The notes below the pieces were generated by a model, which made no database searches, was not told the origin of the DNA, and worked only from the letters and a program-made list of their open reading frames with translations. Both the position numbers and the translations under genes were made by a program. From DAITAZ01 sp036824045 (lineage in GTDB: Bacteria; Pseudomonadota; Gammaproteobacteria; Burkholderiales; Rhodocyclaceae), in assembly GCA_036824045.1 (NCBI GenBank), contig DAITAZ010000003.1, positions 1 to 64,000 on the forward strand: DNA of 64,000 nt, read 5' to 3'. Positions 15,821 through 23,857 of the stretch are shown piece by piece (the stretch's first letter is position 1; each line of letters starts with the position of its first letter).

Positions 15821-16117
15821 ATGAAAGTCGCTGAAAATATTGACGTACGGGAAATCCGTCGCAAACTGGGTATGAACCAGTCCCAGTTCTGGTCGAAAAT
15901 AGGCGTGACTCAGAGCGGCGGATCGCGTTACGAAAGTGGGCGCAATATCCCCAAGCCGGTTCAGGCTTTATTGCGGCTGGTGCATGTCGAGCACATCGAC
16001 ATCGACAAGATCAAACGGGAAGATTTCGAAGTGGTTGAATACTTGAAGGCCACGGATCCCGAGATGTTCAAGAATTTAAAAAAGCAGGCGCGGGCCAAGG
16101 GCAAGAAGGCAGCCTAA
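15821..16117 (+). CDS. Small XRE-like helix-turn-helix regulator
   Basis: 98 residues. The segment from about 9 to 52 (VREIRRKLGMNQSQFWSKIGVTQSGGS...) reads as a Cro/C1-type helix-turn-helix, followed by RYESGRNIPKPVQALLRLVH, which is the usual helix 4 and 5 of XRE domains. The tail is basic (KKQARAKGKKAA). Targets are unknown. A perfect 20-base inverted repeat just upstream suggests that it controls itself. It lies divergent from lysC with 259 bases between them, and converges on a radical SAM gene. It lacks a toxin partner, so an antitoxin role is unlikely. Confidence 0.8.
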   Translation: MKVAENIDVREIRRKLGMNQSQFWSKIGVTQSGGSRYESGRNIPKPVQALLRLVHVEHIDIDKIKREDFEVVEYLKATDPEMFKNLKKQARAKGKKAA

Positions 16118-16132
16118 CGCCTGTATTGGTGT

Positions 16133-16978
16133 TCAGGGGGTAATCTGCACGGAGATCCCCCTGTTCCGGAGGACTTGGGCGATCGAGTTGAAGTCTTCAG
16201 GCGTAGCCTGTTCCAGAAGTGACGCAGACGATTGCATGGACGGGCGGGCCAGGCCATAGAGCAGTACGCCACGGATGTGGGGGGCGAGCGGGGCGAGAAG
16301 GTCCGCGTAGCGCAGGGGATCGCCAAGGGATAGTTCTCCCCCTGTTCGAAAGAGGCAGGTCTGGACCCATGTTGGGCACAGTTGGGCGCACGTGAGCAGG
16401 TTGGCAATATGCCGGGAAGTCTGCCGGGGGGTGCCATTGATGTATCGCGCCCGAGCAGGGTCCGGAGTGTCCAGCTTGAACCACACTTCCCCGCTGATTG
16501 CTTCGAGTATTGAGATTCCTTCCTGAACCGATGGCTGGTGCAGGAGGCTCCCGTTGGTGATCAGTCGAGTCTTCACCTCAGAGGCGATGTCATAGTCTGC
16601 TCGTATTCGGGCGACGAGTTGAACGGCTTCAGCGAATTCCTTCGCGCTTGTGGGTTCCCCGTTGCCTGAGAACGCGATGTCCCTAAGAGCCTGACTGTCA
16701 GGGGGGGCATGCTGAGCGAGGTAGTCGCCAAGGCAGATCGCATCGAGCATCTGGCGCAGTTCTCGTTCGAGAACTTGCAGATCAATGGGGGGGGCGTTGC
16801 CACGTACAAGCCCTGGCACTTGGCAGTACACACATTGCCAGTTGCAGGCGTTGTTCGGGTTGAGATTGATGCCAAGGGATACGCCTTTGGCACGTCGGGA
16901 TACGACCGGATACACATAGGTAAGTCCGGCGCAGTCTCGACTGTGGTCGGCAACGGTAAGTCTGGATGCTGCTTCCAT
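16133..16978 (-). CDS. Radical SAM protein (COG0731-like), unknown substrate
   Basis: 281 residues. The radical SAM cluster motif C45-x3-C49-x2-C52 (NACNWQCVYCQ) and the SAM-binding glycine stretch FSGNGEPT (after about 120) are clear; the GEPT form resembles COG0731/TYW1-like enzymes. No C-terminal extra cluster domain is seen. It is divergent from queD with 77 bases between starts. QueE, the radical SAM enzyme that follows QueD in queuosine synthesis, has a different spaced cysteine motif, so this is not QueE. The neighbour hints at a role in tRNA or pterin chemistry, but the substrate is unknown. Confidence 0.75.
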   Translation of the reverse strand: MEAASRLTVADHSRDCAGLTYVYPVVSRRAKGVSLGINLNPNNACNWQCVYCQVPGLVRGNAPPIDLQVLERELRQMLDAICLGDYLAQHAPPDSQALRDIAFSGNGEPTSAKEFAEAVQLVARIRADYDIASEVKTRLITNGSLLHQPSVQEGISILEAISGEVWFKLDTPDPARARYINGTPRQTSRHIANLLTCAQLCPTWVQTCLFRTGGELSLGDPLRYADLLAPLAPHIRGVLLYGLARPSMQSSASLLEQATPEDFNSIAQVLRNRGISVQITP

Positions 16979-17020
16979 TAGGGCTGGGGGTGGTTCGCGT
17001 AATCGTCAGGCCGGGAATGA

Positions 17021-17026
17021 TACAAT
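17021..17026 (+). promoter_or_regulatory. -10 box of queD
   Basis: TACAAT followed by CGCGCCC, 30 bases before the queD ATG, fits the -10 pattern seen before many genes here. No clear -35 was found. Confidence 0.35.
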
Positions 17027-17055
17027 CGCGCCCCCTCTCAGCGGTTCACACCACG

Positions 17056-17508
17056 ATGCAAATCACCCGTCGCTTGGAGTTCGATGCCGGGCACCGGATT
17101 CCTGATCACAAAAGTCAGTGCAAGCATCTGCACGGTCATCGCTATGCTCTCGAGATTACCTTGTCCGGCGAGATCATTCGCATGGACGGTTGCGAGGCGA
17201 ACGGGATGGTGATGGACTTTTCGGACGTCAAGCGGATCGCCCAGCAGCACCTGGTGGATGAGTGGGATCACGCATTCCTGGTTTATCGGGGAGACGTGAG
17301 GGTGGTGGAGTTCCTGTCGTCGCTCGAAGGCCACAAGACGGTTGTCCTCGAAGTTGTTCCGACCGCAGAGAACCTTGCAGCAATTGCTTTTTCCCGCCTC
17401 GACCCGGTATATCGGGATACCTATGGCAATCACCTGCGGCTGGAGCGGGTCCGGTTGTACGAGACGCCCAACTGTTGGGCTGACGCGGTCCGCTCGCCGG
17501 CTGGATAA
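17056..17508 (+). CDS. queD: 6-carboxy-5,6,7,8-tetrahydropterin synthase QueD
   Basis: 150 residues. It converts dihydroneopterin triphosphate to carboxytetrahydropterin, an early step of queuosine (7-deazaguanine) synthesis. Zinc histidines H13, H26 and H28 and catalytic C22 are visible in AGHRI and CKHLHGH; the C-terminal LYETPNCWA is also conserved. The ATG at 17056 matches the family start; the longer frame overlaps the divergent radical SAM promoter. No other que genes are in the window. Confidence 0.93.
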   Translation: MQITRRLEFDAGHRIPDHKSQCKHLHGHRYALEITLSGEIIRMDGCEANGMVMDFSDVKRIAQQHLVDEWDHAFLVYRGDVRVVEFLSSLEGHKTVVLEVVPTAENLAAIAFSRLDPVYRDTYGNHLRLERVRLYETPNCWADAVRSPAG

Positions 17509-17524
17509 GCTGGCGGCCGCGCCT

Positions 17525-18052
17525 CTATAGCGATGCGTTGCCCAAGTCCTGCACGTACCGCTGCCAGTTCTTGACGTAGTTTTCGGCACTCAGATAGAGC
17601 TTGGCGACCTCGTCATCGGTCAACTGACGAATAATCCGTCCCGGTGACCCCAGCACCAGCGAACGATCCGGGATCACCTTGCCTTCGGGGATCAGGGTAT
17701 TCGCGCCAATCAGGCATTCCCGGCCAATCACACAATTGTTCAGCAGCACGGACTTGATTCCGATCAGAGAACCGTCCCCGACCCGGCAGCCGTGGAGCAT
17801 GGCCATGTGACCAACGGTGACATGATCCCCCAGCGTAAGGGGGACGCCGTCGTCCGTGTGCAGTACCGAGCCGTCCTGGACGTTACTATGGCAGCCAATT
17901 GTGATCGGATCGTTGTCGCCTCTCAGGACGCAGTTGTACCAGATGCTCGCATGGGTGCCGAGAATCACATCGCCCACCACATGGGCGTTGCTGGCAATCC
18001 AGCAGGGGCCCTGGAATTGGGGGGCCTTGTTTCCGAGAGAAAAGACGGGCAT
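17525..18052 (-). CDS. Gamma-class carbonic anhydrase family protein (YrdA-like)
   Basis: 175 residues, left-handed beta-helix of hexapeptide repeats. Candidate zinc histidines H65 (VLHTDDG), H82 and H87 (GHMAMLHG) are present, as in the YrdA/gamma-CA group; many of these are poor carbonic anhydrases and their physiological role is unsettled. It converges on queD with 16 bases between stops. Confidence 0.88.
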   Translation of the reverse strand: MPVFSLGNKAPQFQGPCWIASNAHVVGDVILGTHASIWYNCVLRGDNDPITIGCHSNVQDGSVLHTDDGVPLTLGDHVTVGHMAMLHGCRVGDGSLIGIKSVLLNNCVIGRECLIGANTLIPEGKVIPDRSLVLGSPGRIIRQLTDDEVAKLYLSAENYVKNWQRYVQDLGNASL

Positions 18053-18138
18053 GGCGGTGTTGGCTGAAGAGGATAGGGAGCGACTTGCGCGAATCGGGCC
18101 GCGATCATAACAAGCCCCTTCATTTCCGCCAAATCATG

Positions 18139-18161
18139 CTGCAGGGGGCCGAGGCCCCCTG
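18139..18161 (-). terminator. GC-rich hairpin downstream of gcvPB
   Basis: AGGGGGCC/GGCCCCCT forms a strong stem 15 bases past the gcvPB stop. There is no T run after it, so it is either a weak terminator or an mRNA-stabilising stem. Confidence 0.4.
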
Positions 18162-18175
18162 AGCTGTCTGGATTA

Positions 18176-19627
18176 TCAAGCGGTTGTCGGTGTCCAGGTC
18201 AAATCCAGTTCCCGGGCGGCTTTGGTGTCATCGAGTCGGCGCACGGGCAGGGTATGGGGAGCCCCTTTCACCAGATCCGGATTGCTGCGTGCTTCGGCAA
18301 CGATGGCTGACATGGCTTTGACGAAATCGTCGAGCGTTTGCCGGCACTCGGTCTCGGTGGGTTCGATCAGCAGGCACTCGGGCACGAGCAAGGGAAAATA
18401 GGTGGTGGGAGCATGGAAGCCATAGTCCAGAAGACGTTTGGCGATGTCCATTGCGATCACCCCGGTTTCCTCCTTGATGGGCTTGGCGGTCACGATGAAT
18501 TCGTGACTCGCCCGGCGGTTGGGGAACGCGAGCTTGAAGCCGGCTTTTTCGAGTTCTTTCGCCAAGTAGTTGGCATTCAGTGTGGCGAATTCTCCAACAC
18601 GGGTCATGCCTTCCGCACCAAGCATCCGGGCGTAGACGTAGGCGCGCAGCAGCACCCCGGCGTTGCCCATGAACGCAGACAACCGTCCGATGCTCTGCGG
18701 CAGATCCTGCTCGGTCAGCCAGCGGTAGCCCGTGTCATCCTTGCCGACGAGGGGGATGGGCAGGAACGGCAGGAGCCGTTTGCTCACACCCACGGCACCT
18801 GCGCCCGGGCCGCCGCCACCGTGGGGGGTGGAGAAGGTTTTATGCAGGTTCATGTGGATGACGTCGAATCCCATGTCCCCAGGGCGCACTTTCCCGAGGA
18901 TGGCGTTCAGGTTGGCGCCATCGTAGTAACTGAGGCCGCCCGCGGCATGCACGACCTTCTGAATCTCGACGATGGACTGCTCGAAAACACCCAAGGTCGA
19001 GGGGTTCGTCAGCATCAGGCCCGCGGTCTTGGGGCCAACCACAGTGCGCAAGGCTTCCAGATCGACGTTGCCGTCCCGGTCGGTGGGAATCTCTCGAACC
19101 GTGTAGCCGCACATGGTCGCAGTGGCCGGGTTGGTGCCGTGGGCGGCATCGGGAACGATGATTTCCGTGCGCGCGGCATCACCCCGGGCGGCGTGATAAG
19201 CGCGAATCATGGCTACGCCGGCAAATTCGCCTTGAGCGCCCGCCATGGGGGAGAGGGAAACGCCGGCCATGCCGGTCACTTCCTTGAGGATCTCCTGCAA
19301 TTCGTACAAACAAGCCAGAAATCCCTGTCCTGTCGAGGACGGCGCCAGGGGATGGCGGGCCAGGAACTGCGGTAGCAACGCCAAACTGTTACACGCTCGC
19401 GGGTTGTACTTCATGGTGCACGACCCCAGGGGATAGAACTGGGTGTCGATGGAGAAGTTTTTCTGGGACAGGCGCGTGTAATGGCGTACGGCATCCAGTT
19501 CCGACACCTCGGGCAACAGGGGGGCGGATTTGCGACGCAGATGGGCGGGAATGGCCGCCGCAGACACTGGCTGGGGAGCTTGGTGGGTGTTACCCCGGCC
19601 AGGGCGGGAATGTTCAAAGATCAGCAT
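18176..19627 (-). CDS. gcvPB: Glycine dehydrogenase (decarboxylating) subunit 2
   Basis: 483 residues, PLP-bearing half of a two-subunit P protein. It decarboxylates glycine and transfers the aminomethyl group to lipoyl-GcvH. The PLP lysine is in HMNLHKTFSTPHGGGGPG; the start MLIFEHSRPGRGN is the typical GcvPB beginning. The ATG at 19627 was chosen because the longer frame overlaps gcvPA. It is the last gene of gcvT-gcvH-gcvPA-gcvPB and starts 7 bases after gcvPA. Confidence 0.95.
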   Translation of the reverse strand: MLIFEHSRPGRGNTHQAPQPVSAAAIPAHLRRKSAPLLPEVSELDAVRHYTRLSQKNFSIDTQFYPLGSCTMKYNPRACNSLALLPQFLARHPLAPSSTGQGFLACLYELQEILKEVTGMAGVSLSPMAGAQGEFAGVAMIRAYHAARGDAARTEIIVPDAAHGTNPATATMCGYTVREIPTDRDGNVDLEALRTVVGPKTAGLMLTNPSTLGVFEQSIVEIQKVVHAAGGLSYYDGANLNAILGKVRPGDMGFDVIHMNLHKTFSTPHGGGGPGAGAVGVSKRLLPFLPIPLVGKDDTGYRWLTEQDLPQSIGRLSAFMGNAGVLLRAYVYARMLGAEGMTRVGEFATLNANYLAKELEKAGFKLAFPNRRASHEFIVTAKPIKEETGVIAMDIAKRLLDYGFHAPTTYFPLLVPECLLIEPTETECRQTLDDFVKAMSAIVAEARSNPDLVKGAPHTLPVRRLDDTKAARELDLTWTPTTA

Positions 19628-19634
19628 GGGGGTC

Positions 19635-20987
19635 TCAATCCTTGAGGGCATCGGCCAGCGCGCCGATGTAGCGTTGCAGATCGTCGTCCGACTTGGTTTC
19701 GGTGACACAAACCAGAAGCGCGTTGCCCAGCGTGGGGTAGTGGGCGCTGAGATCGTAACCACCCAGGATGCCGTTCGCTGCCAGTTTCGCGAGCACCGGT
19801 GCCACGGGCTTGGGCAGGCAGAGCACGTGTTCGTGGTACGACGGGCTGGCGAACAGGCGCGTGACGCCGGGTATCCCTGTGGCGAGTTGGGCGAGTTTCT
19901 CGCTGGCGGCATGGCTGGCCCCGGCTACATTGGCCAAGCCCGCTGGACCGGTGATGGCCATGTAGATCGTCGCCGCAGTTACCATCAAGCCCTGGTTGGT
20001 GCAGATGTTGGAAGTGGCCTTGGAGCGGCGGATATGCTGCTCTCTGGCCTGCAGGGTGAGCGCGAAACCTTCTTTTCCGTCCAGGTCCACCGTTCTGCCG
20101 ATAATCCGGCCCGGCATTTGCCTGACGAGGGCCTTCTTGGCCGTGAGATAGCCAAGGAACGGGCCGCCGCCAGACATGGGAATGCCCAGGGGCTGCGCGT
20201 CGCCACAGCAGATGTCCGCGCCCTTGGACCCCCATTCCCCTGGCGGGGTGAGCAATGCCAGCGCCTGTGGGTTGGCCACGGCAATCACGAGGGCCCCTTT
20301 CTGCTGCGCCCAGTCGGTGAGGGCATCGGGCTCTTCGATCACGCCAAAGAAATTGGGTTGCGGGATGACCAGCGCGGCGAATGGCGTAGCTGCGGCGTGT
20401 TCCAGGGCTGAGCGATCGATGCGGCCGTCGCTGCCGAAACCGACCTCGACGAGCTCAATGCCTTGCTGGCCGACAATGGCTTGGCAGGCCGCCCGGTAAA
20501 GGGGGTGCAGGCTTGCAGCCACCAGGATCCGTCGAACATTGCCTTTGACCGAGCGCACCGCCATCAGCATCGCTTCGGACAGGGCGGAACCTCCGTCGTA
20601 GAGGCTGGCATTGGAGACGTCCATTCCTGTCAGGCTGGCCATCATGGTCTGCCATTCGTACAGGAGCTGCAGCGTTCCCTGACTGGCTTCTGCTTGATAG
20701 GGGGTGTAGGCGGTGTAGAACTCCCCCCGTGTGACGATTTGCCAGACTGCGGCGGGGATGTGGTGTTCGTAGGCGCCAGCGCCGATGAAATTGAGGGGCC
20801 GCCCGTCCAGCTCAGCCCGCTCCATCATGAGGCGGGTGACTGCCATTTCCGAAAGCGCGGGGGGCAAATGCAGCGAAGGGGCGGCCAGTTCCGCCGGAAT
20901 CTCGTCGAACAGGGCATCAATGCTAGGGACGCCGATGGCTTGCAGCATCTCCTTCACATCTTGAGCCGTGTGAGGAATGAAAGGCAT
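19635..20987 (-). CDS. gcvPA: Glycine dehydrogenase (decarboxylating) subunit 1
   Basis: 450 residues, the half of the split P protein that lacks the PLP lysine. MPFIPHTAQDVKEMLQAIGV at the start, YTPYQAEASQGTLQ and DVSNASLYDGGSA are characteristic. It pairs with GcvPB, encoded next. The ATG at 20987 fits the family; upstream in-frame codons add an unrelated tail. Part of the glycine-riboswitch-controlled operon, 74 bases after gcvH. Confidence 0.95.
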   Translation of the reverse strand: MPFIPHTAQDVKEMLQAIGVPSIDALFDEIPAELAAPSLHLPPALSEMAVTRLMMERAELDGRPLNFIGAGAYEHHIPAAVWQIVTRGEFYTAYTPYQAEASQGTLQLLYEWQTMMASLTGMDVSNASLYDGGSALSEAMLMAVRSVKGNVRRILVAASLHPLYRAACQAIVGQQGIELVEVGFGSDGRIDRSALEHAAATPFAALVIPQPNFFGVIEEPDALTDWAQQKGALVIAVANPQALALLTPPGEWGSKGADICCGDAQPLGIPMSGGGPFLGYLTAKKALVRQMPGRIIGRTVDLDGKEGFALTLQAREQHIRRSKATSNICTNQGLMVTAATIYMAITGPAGLANVAGASHAASEKLAQLATGIPGVTRLFASPSYHEHVLCLPKPVAPVLAKLAANGILGGYDLSAHYPTLGNALLVCVTETKSDDDLQRYIGALADALKD

Positions 20988-21061
20988 TGGTAACCTCGTG
21001 TCAGGGCAAGTACGCCCCTGCCGGCTGGATGCCAGCACGGATCGGGGCTTAGAGGAAACGC

Positions 21062-21451
21062 TTAATGTTCTTCGGCGTCGACAGCGGCAGCGTACGCCGT
21101 CGCGTCAAGCAGGGCATTCAGGTCGGCGGCGTTGTCCGGGCGCAGACGGAACAGCCAAGTGCCGTAGGGGGCCTGGTTTACGGATTCGGGGGCGTCGATT
21201 GCTGCCTGGTTGGCTTCGACCACTTCCCCTGCAATCGGGGCATAGATGTCGGATGCGGCTTTGACGGATTCCACGACGGCGCATTCCTCGCCGCTGGCCA
21301 GGGCTCGGCCTGCATCGGGCAGTTCCAGAAAAACGATGTCACCCAATGCTTCCTGGGCGTGGTCGGTGATGCCAACAGTCACGGTGCCGTCGCTTTCCAG
21401 TTTTGCCCATTCGTGCGACTTGGTGTACTTGAGTTCGGCAGGGGTGTTCAT
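21062..21451 (-). CDS. gcvH: Glycine cleavage system H protein
   Basis: 129 residues. Lipoyl carrier that shuttles the aminomethyl group from P to T protein and electrons to L protein. The lipoylated lysine is K64 in VVESVKAAS. Start MNTPAELKYTKSHEW is typical. It lies 41 bases after gcvT. The L protein (dihydrolipoamide dehydrogenase) gene is not in the window. Confidence 0.96.
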   Translation of the reverse strand: MNTPAELKYTKSHEWAKLESDGTVTVGITDHAQEALGDIVFLELPDAGRALASGEECAVVESVKAASDIYAPIAGEVVEANQAAIDAPESVNQAPYGTWLFRLRPDNAADLNALLDATAYAAAVDAEEH

Positions 21452-21492
21452 GTGGTGTCCTATGTGGCTGAGGGTTCTTGGGTTGATCGGGA

Positions 21493-22578
21493 TTACACAA
21501 GGGCTTTGCCGTTGCGCACGAAAGGCGGGCGCACGACCCGGGCGTTCAGCAGTTTGTCGCGGATCTGCACCTGAACCGTGTCCCCAGGATTCATGGATAA
21601 CGGCAGGCGGGCGAGCGCAATTGATTGCCCGAGCGTCGGCGAGAAACTGCCGCTAGTGGTTTCGCCCGCACCCGCGGGGGTGGAGATTTTCTGGTGGGCG
21701 CGCAGCACGCCCTTGTCCAGCAGGACGAGTCCGAGAAAGGCGGCTCGGCTCCCGTCACTTTCCAGTGCCTGACGGCCAACGAACACCCGAGCGGGATCCC
21801 GCAGGTCTACTGTCCAGGCCAGTCCAGCGTCCAGGGGGGAGACCGCTTCGTCCATATCCTGCCCGTAGAGGTTCATTCCCGCTTCAAGGCGCAGGGTGTC
21901 CCGGGCACCCAAACCGCAGGGGCGGACTCCGGCGGCGAGTAATGCGTCCCACAAGCGCTGGATGCGTTCTTCGCTACCCATCACCTCGAAGCCGTCTTCT
22001 CCTGTATACCCGGTACGGGCAATGAACAGGTCGTCGACACGCGCGGCAGAAAACGTCTTGAGCGTTTCGGTTGCCTGCCGGGCTGAAGGGACCGCCTGCC
22101 AGAATCGCTCCCGGGCCTGAGGGCCTTGCACGGCCACCATGGCAAGATCGCGCCGGGCGGTGATGCTGACGTTGGTGCCGCGCAGTTGTTGCGCCTGGCC
22201 GCGCATCCACGACAGATCCTTGTCGGCAGTTCCGGCGTTTACCACGACGCGATAGTCCTCCGCCCCGAAACCATAGACGATCAGGTCATCCACGACGCCG
22301 CCGTCCGGCTTCAGCATGCAGCTGTATAGCGCTTTGCCCGGATAACCCAGACGGTCCACGTCGTTTGCCAGCAGGGCACGGAGATATTCGCGGGCGCCAG
22401 CGCCCGTGACATCAACCGGCAGCATGTGGGAGACATCGAACATGCCAGCTTCACGGCGAACGGCATGGTGTTCTTCCAGTTGGGAGCCGTAGTGTATGGG
22501 CATGTCCCAGCCGGAAAAGTCAACAATCTTGGCGCCCAAGGCTTGGTGCCTATCGAATAGAGGTGTGCGTTTTCCCAT
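21493..22578 (-). CDS. gcvT: Aminomethyltransferase GcvT
   Basis: 361 residues, T protein of glycine cleavage, which moves the methylene group to tetrahydrofolate and releases ammonia. Motifs include the N-terminal PLFDRHQALGAKIVDFSGWD, GMFDVSHM and RTGYTGEDGFE. The usual Thr/Val after DVSHM is replaced by LPVDVTG, a mild variation. The ATG at 22578 (MGKRTPLFD) is the family start. It is the first gene of the operon, downstream of a tandem glycine riboswitch and a terminator. Confidence 0.95.
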   Translation of the reverse strand: MGKRTPLFDRHQALGAKIVDFSGWDMPIHYGSQLEEHHAVRREAGMFDVSHMLPVDVTGAGAREYLRALLANDVDRLGYPGKALYSCMLKPDGGVVDDLIVYGFGAEDYRVVVNAGTADKDLSWMRGQAQQLRGTNVSITARRDLAMVAVQGPQARERFWQAVPSARQATETLKTFSAARVDDLFIARTGYTGEDGFEVMGSEERIQRLWDALLAAGVRPCGLGARDTLRLEAGMNLYGQDMDEAVSPLDAGLAWTVDLRDPARVFVGRQALESDGSRAAFLGLVLLDKGVLRAHQKISTPAGAGETTSGSFSPTLGQSIALARLPLSMNPGDTVQVQIRDKLLNARVVRPPFVRNGKALV

Positions 22579-22625
22579 GTCGTCGAATGAAGTGAGTGGG
22601 CCCGCACAGGGCGTGGGCCCAGGAA

Positions 22626-22664
22626 ACAAAAAAGGGGCACGGCTGCAGAATGCAGCGATGCCCC
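22626..22664 (-). terminator. Riboswitch-linked intrinsic terminator before gcvT
   Basis: On the minus strand GGGGCA-TC-GCTGCA...TGCAGC-CG-TGCCCC (22664-22634) is followed by TTTTTTGT. It lies between the glycine riboswitch and gcvT, the position expected for the switch's expression platform. Confidence 0.85.
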
Positions 22665-22665
22665 C

Positions 22666-22858
22666 TCTGTCCTTGGTACCTGAGAGATTGCATCCTGGGT
22701 CAGCGCGGTGCCGGCAAGGATGTTGCCCCTTCGGTGGGCCGCGCCTGAACGGAGCAGCCGCTCTCCAGAGTTGAAGTGCCGTCGACGGTCCTTTTGCCTG
22801 AGCGGTTTCGGGTATTGCGCCTTCGGCGGCATCCAGATGGTTGCACTCTCCCGATCGA
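22666..22858 (-). ncRNA. Tandem glycine riboswitch
   Basis: On the minus strand two aptamer copies follow each other. The first contains CGGGAGAGTGC, GCCGAAGGCGCAA and CCGCTCAGGCAAAAGGACCG; the second contains CTCTGGAGAGCGG, CACCGAAGGGGCAA and CTCTCAGGTACCAAGGACAG. These are the conserved blocks of the glycine riboswitch. Two aptamers before gcvT plus a terminator suggest that glycine turns the operon on by preventing termination. Boundaries are approximate. Confidence 0.93.
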
Positions 22859-22910
22859 CCGAAAAACTATAAAGGTTTGGAGTCGGCAAAAGCAATAGAA
22901 AGCGCCTTTG

Positions 22911-22916
22911 CTATGA
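22911..22916 (+). promoter_or_regulatory. Extended -10 promoter of the hydrolase-rnm genes
   Basis: TTTGCTATGAT forms an extended -10 (TGnTATGAT) ending 8 bases before the ATG at 22925. Transcription would start at or very near that ATG, giving a leaderless or nearly leaderless mRNA. Confidence 0.4.
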
Positions 22917-22924
22917 TCGCCGAC

Positions 22925-23857
22925 ATGGAATCCGTCACGACCGTTGCGCGCAGGCAATCCTTCTCCCGCTTTGTAGAGGTGGGGAACGGCCGTTATCACC
23001 TGCGCCTGTGGGGGCGGGAGGGGGCGCCCTTGATGGTGCTGCTCCACGGCTGGATGGATGTGTCGGCGTCGTTTCAGTTTCTGGTGGATGCCCTCCGGGG
23101 CGACTGGCGGGTGGTTGCGCCTGATTGGCGCGGCTTTGGGCTTAGCACGTGGCAGGCGCGTCCTTACTGGTTTCCCGATTACCTGGCGGACCTGGATGCT
23201 TTGCTGGCAGTCCTGTCGCCCGATCAGCCGCTGCCTTTGGTGGGCCACAGCATGGGCGGAAACGTGGCCTGCCTGTACGCAGGAATACGGCCAGAGCGGG
23301 TGAGCCATCTCGTGAGCATTGAAGGATTCGGACTTGCCGCTACAACTCCGGAAGAGGCTCCAGGTCGTTACTTGCGGTGGCTGGGGCAGATGCGGGATGG
23401 GATGACGTCCAGAAAGTACGACGACCGTGTGGCGCTGGCGGATCGGCTGATGGCTCAGAATCCTCGGCTTAGCCGCGAGCGAGCGGGTTTTCTGGCCGAG
23501 CACCTTGGTGTTGCCGCAGAGGGGGGAGGATTCGAACTGGCGGGAGACCCTTGGCACCGGGCGCTCAATCCCGTTTTGTATCGCCTGGACGAGGCTATGG
23601 CCTGCTGGCGGCGGGTGGAGGCTCCCACCTTGTGGATTGGCGCCGCCGATTCCTTCGTGATGGAAGCCTACGCGCGGAATCCCGCTGATTATCAGCGCCG
23701 CAAGGCGTGCTTCAAGTCTGTGCAGGACGTTGTGTTTGCCTCGGGCGGACATAATATTCACCATGAACAGCCGGAGTTGTTGGCGGCCTCGATCGAGTCT
23801 TTCCTGTGTGCTTCGCCCGGGAAAGGGGCGAGTGACAGCAGAGGAGCGTGCTCATGA
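22925..23857 (+). CDS. Alpha/beta hydrolase
   Basis: 310 residues. The fold is shown by HGWMD (oxyanion region, about 41-45), the nucleophile elbow GHSMGG with S109, and a C-terminal GGHNIHHEQP supplying the catalytic histidine. No signal peptide, so cytoplasmic. The substrate is unknown; the family includes esterases, lipases and C-C hydrolases. The start at 22925 was chosen over 22913 because no ribosome binding site precedes either and the promoter appears to end there. The gene overlaps the following PHP gene by 4 bases (ATGA), so the two are co-translated. Confidence 0.82.
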   Translation: MESVTTVARRQSFSRFVEVGNGRYHLRLWGREGAPLMVLLHGWMDVSASFQFLVDALRGDWRVVAPDWRGFGLSTWQARPYWFPDYLADLDALLAVLSPDQPLPLVGHSMGGNVACLYAGIRPERVSHLVSIEGFGLAATTPEEAPGRYLRWLGQMRDGMTSRKYDDRVALADRLMAQNPRLSRERAGFLAEHLGVAAEGGGFELAGDPWHRALNPVLYRLDEAMACWRRVEAPTLWIGAADSFVMEAYARNPADYQRRKACFKSVQDVVFASGGHNIHHEQPELLAASIESFLCASPGKGASDSRGACS

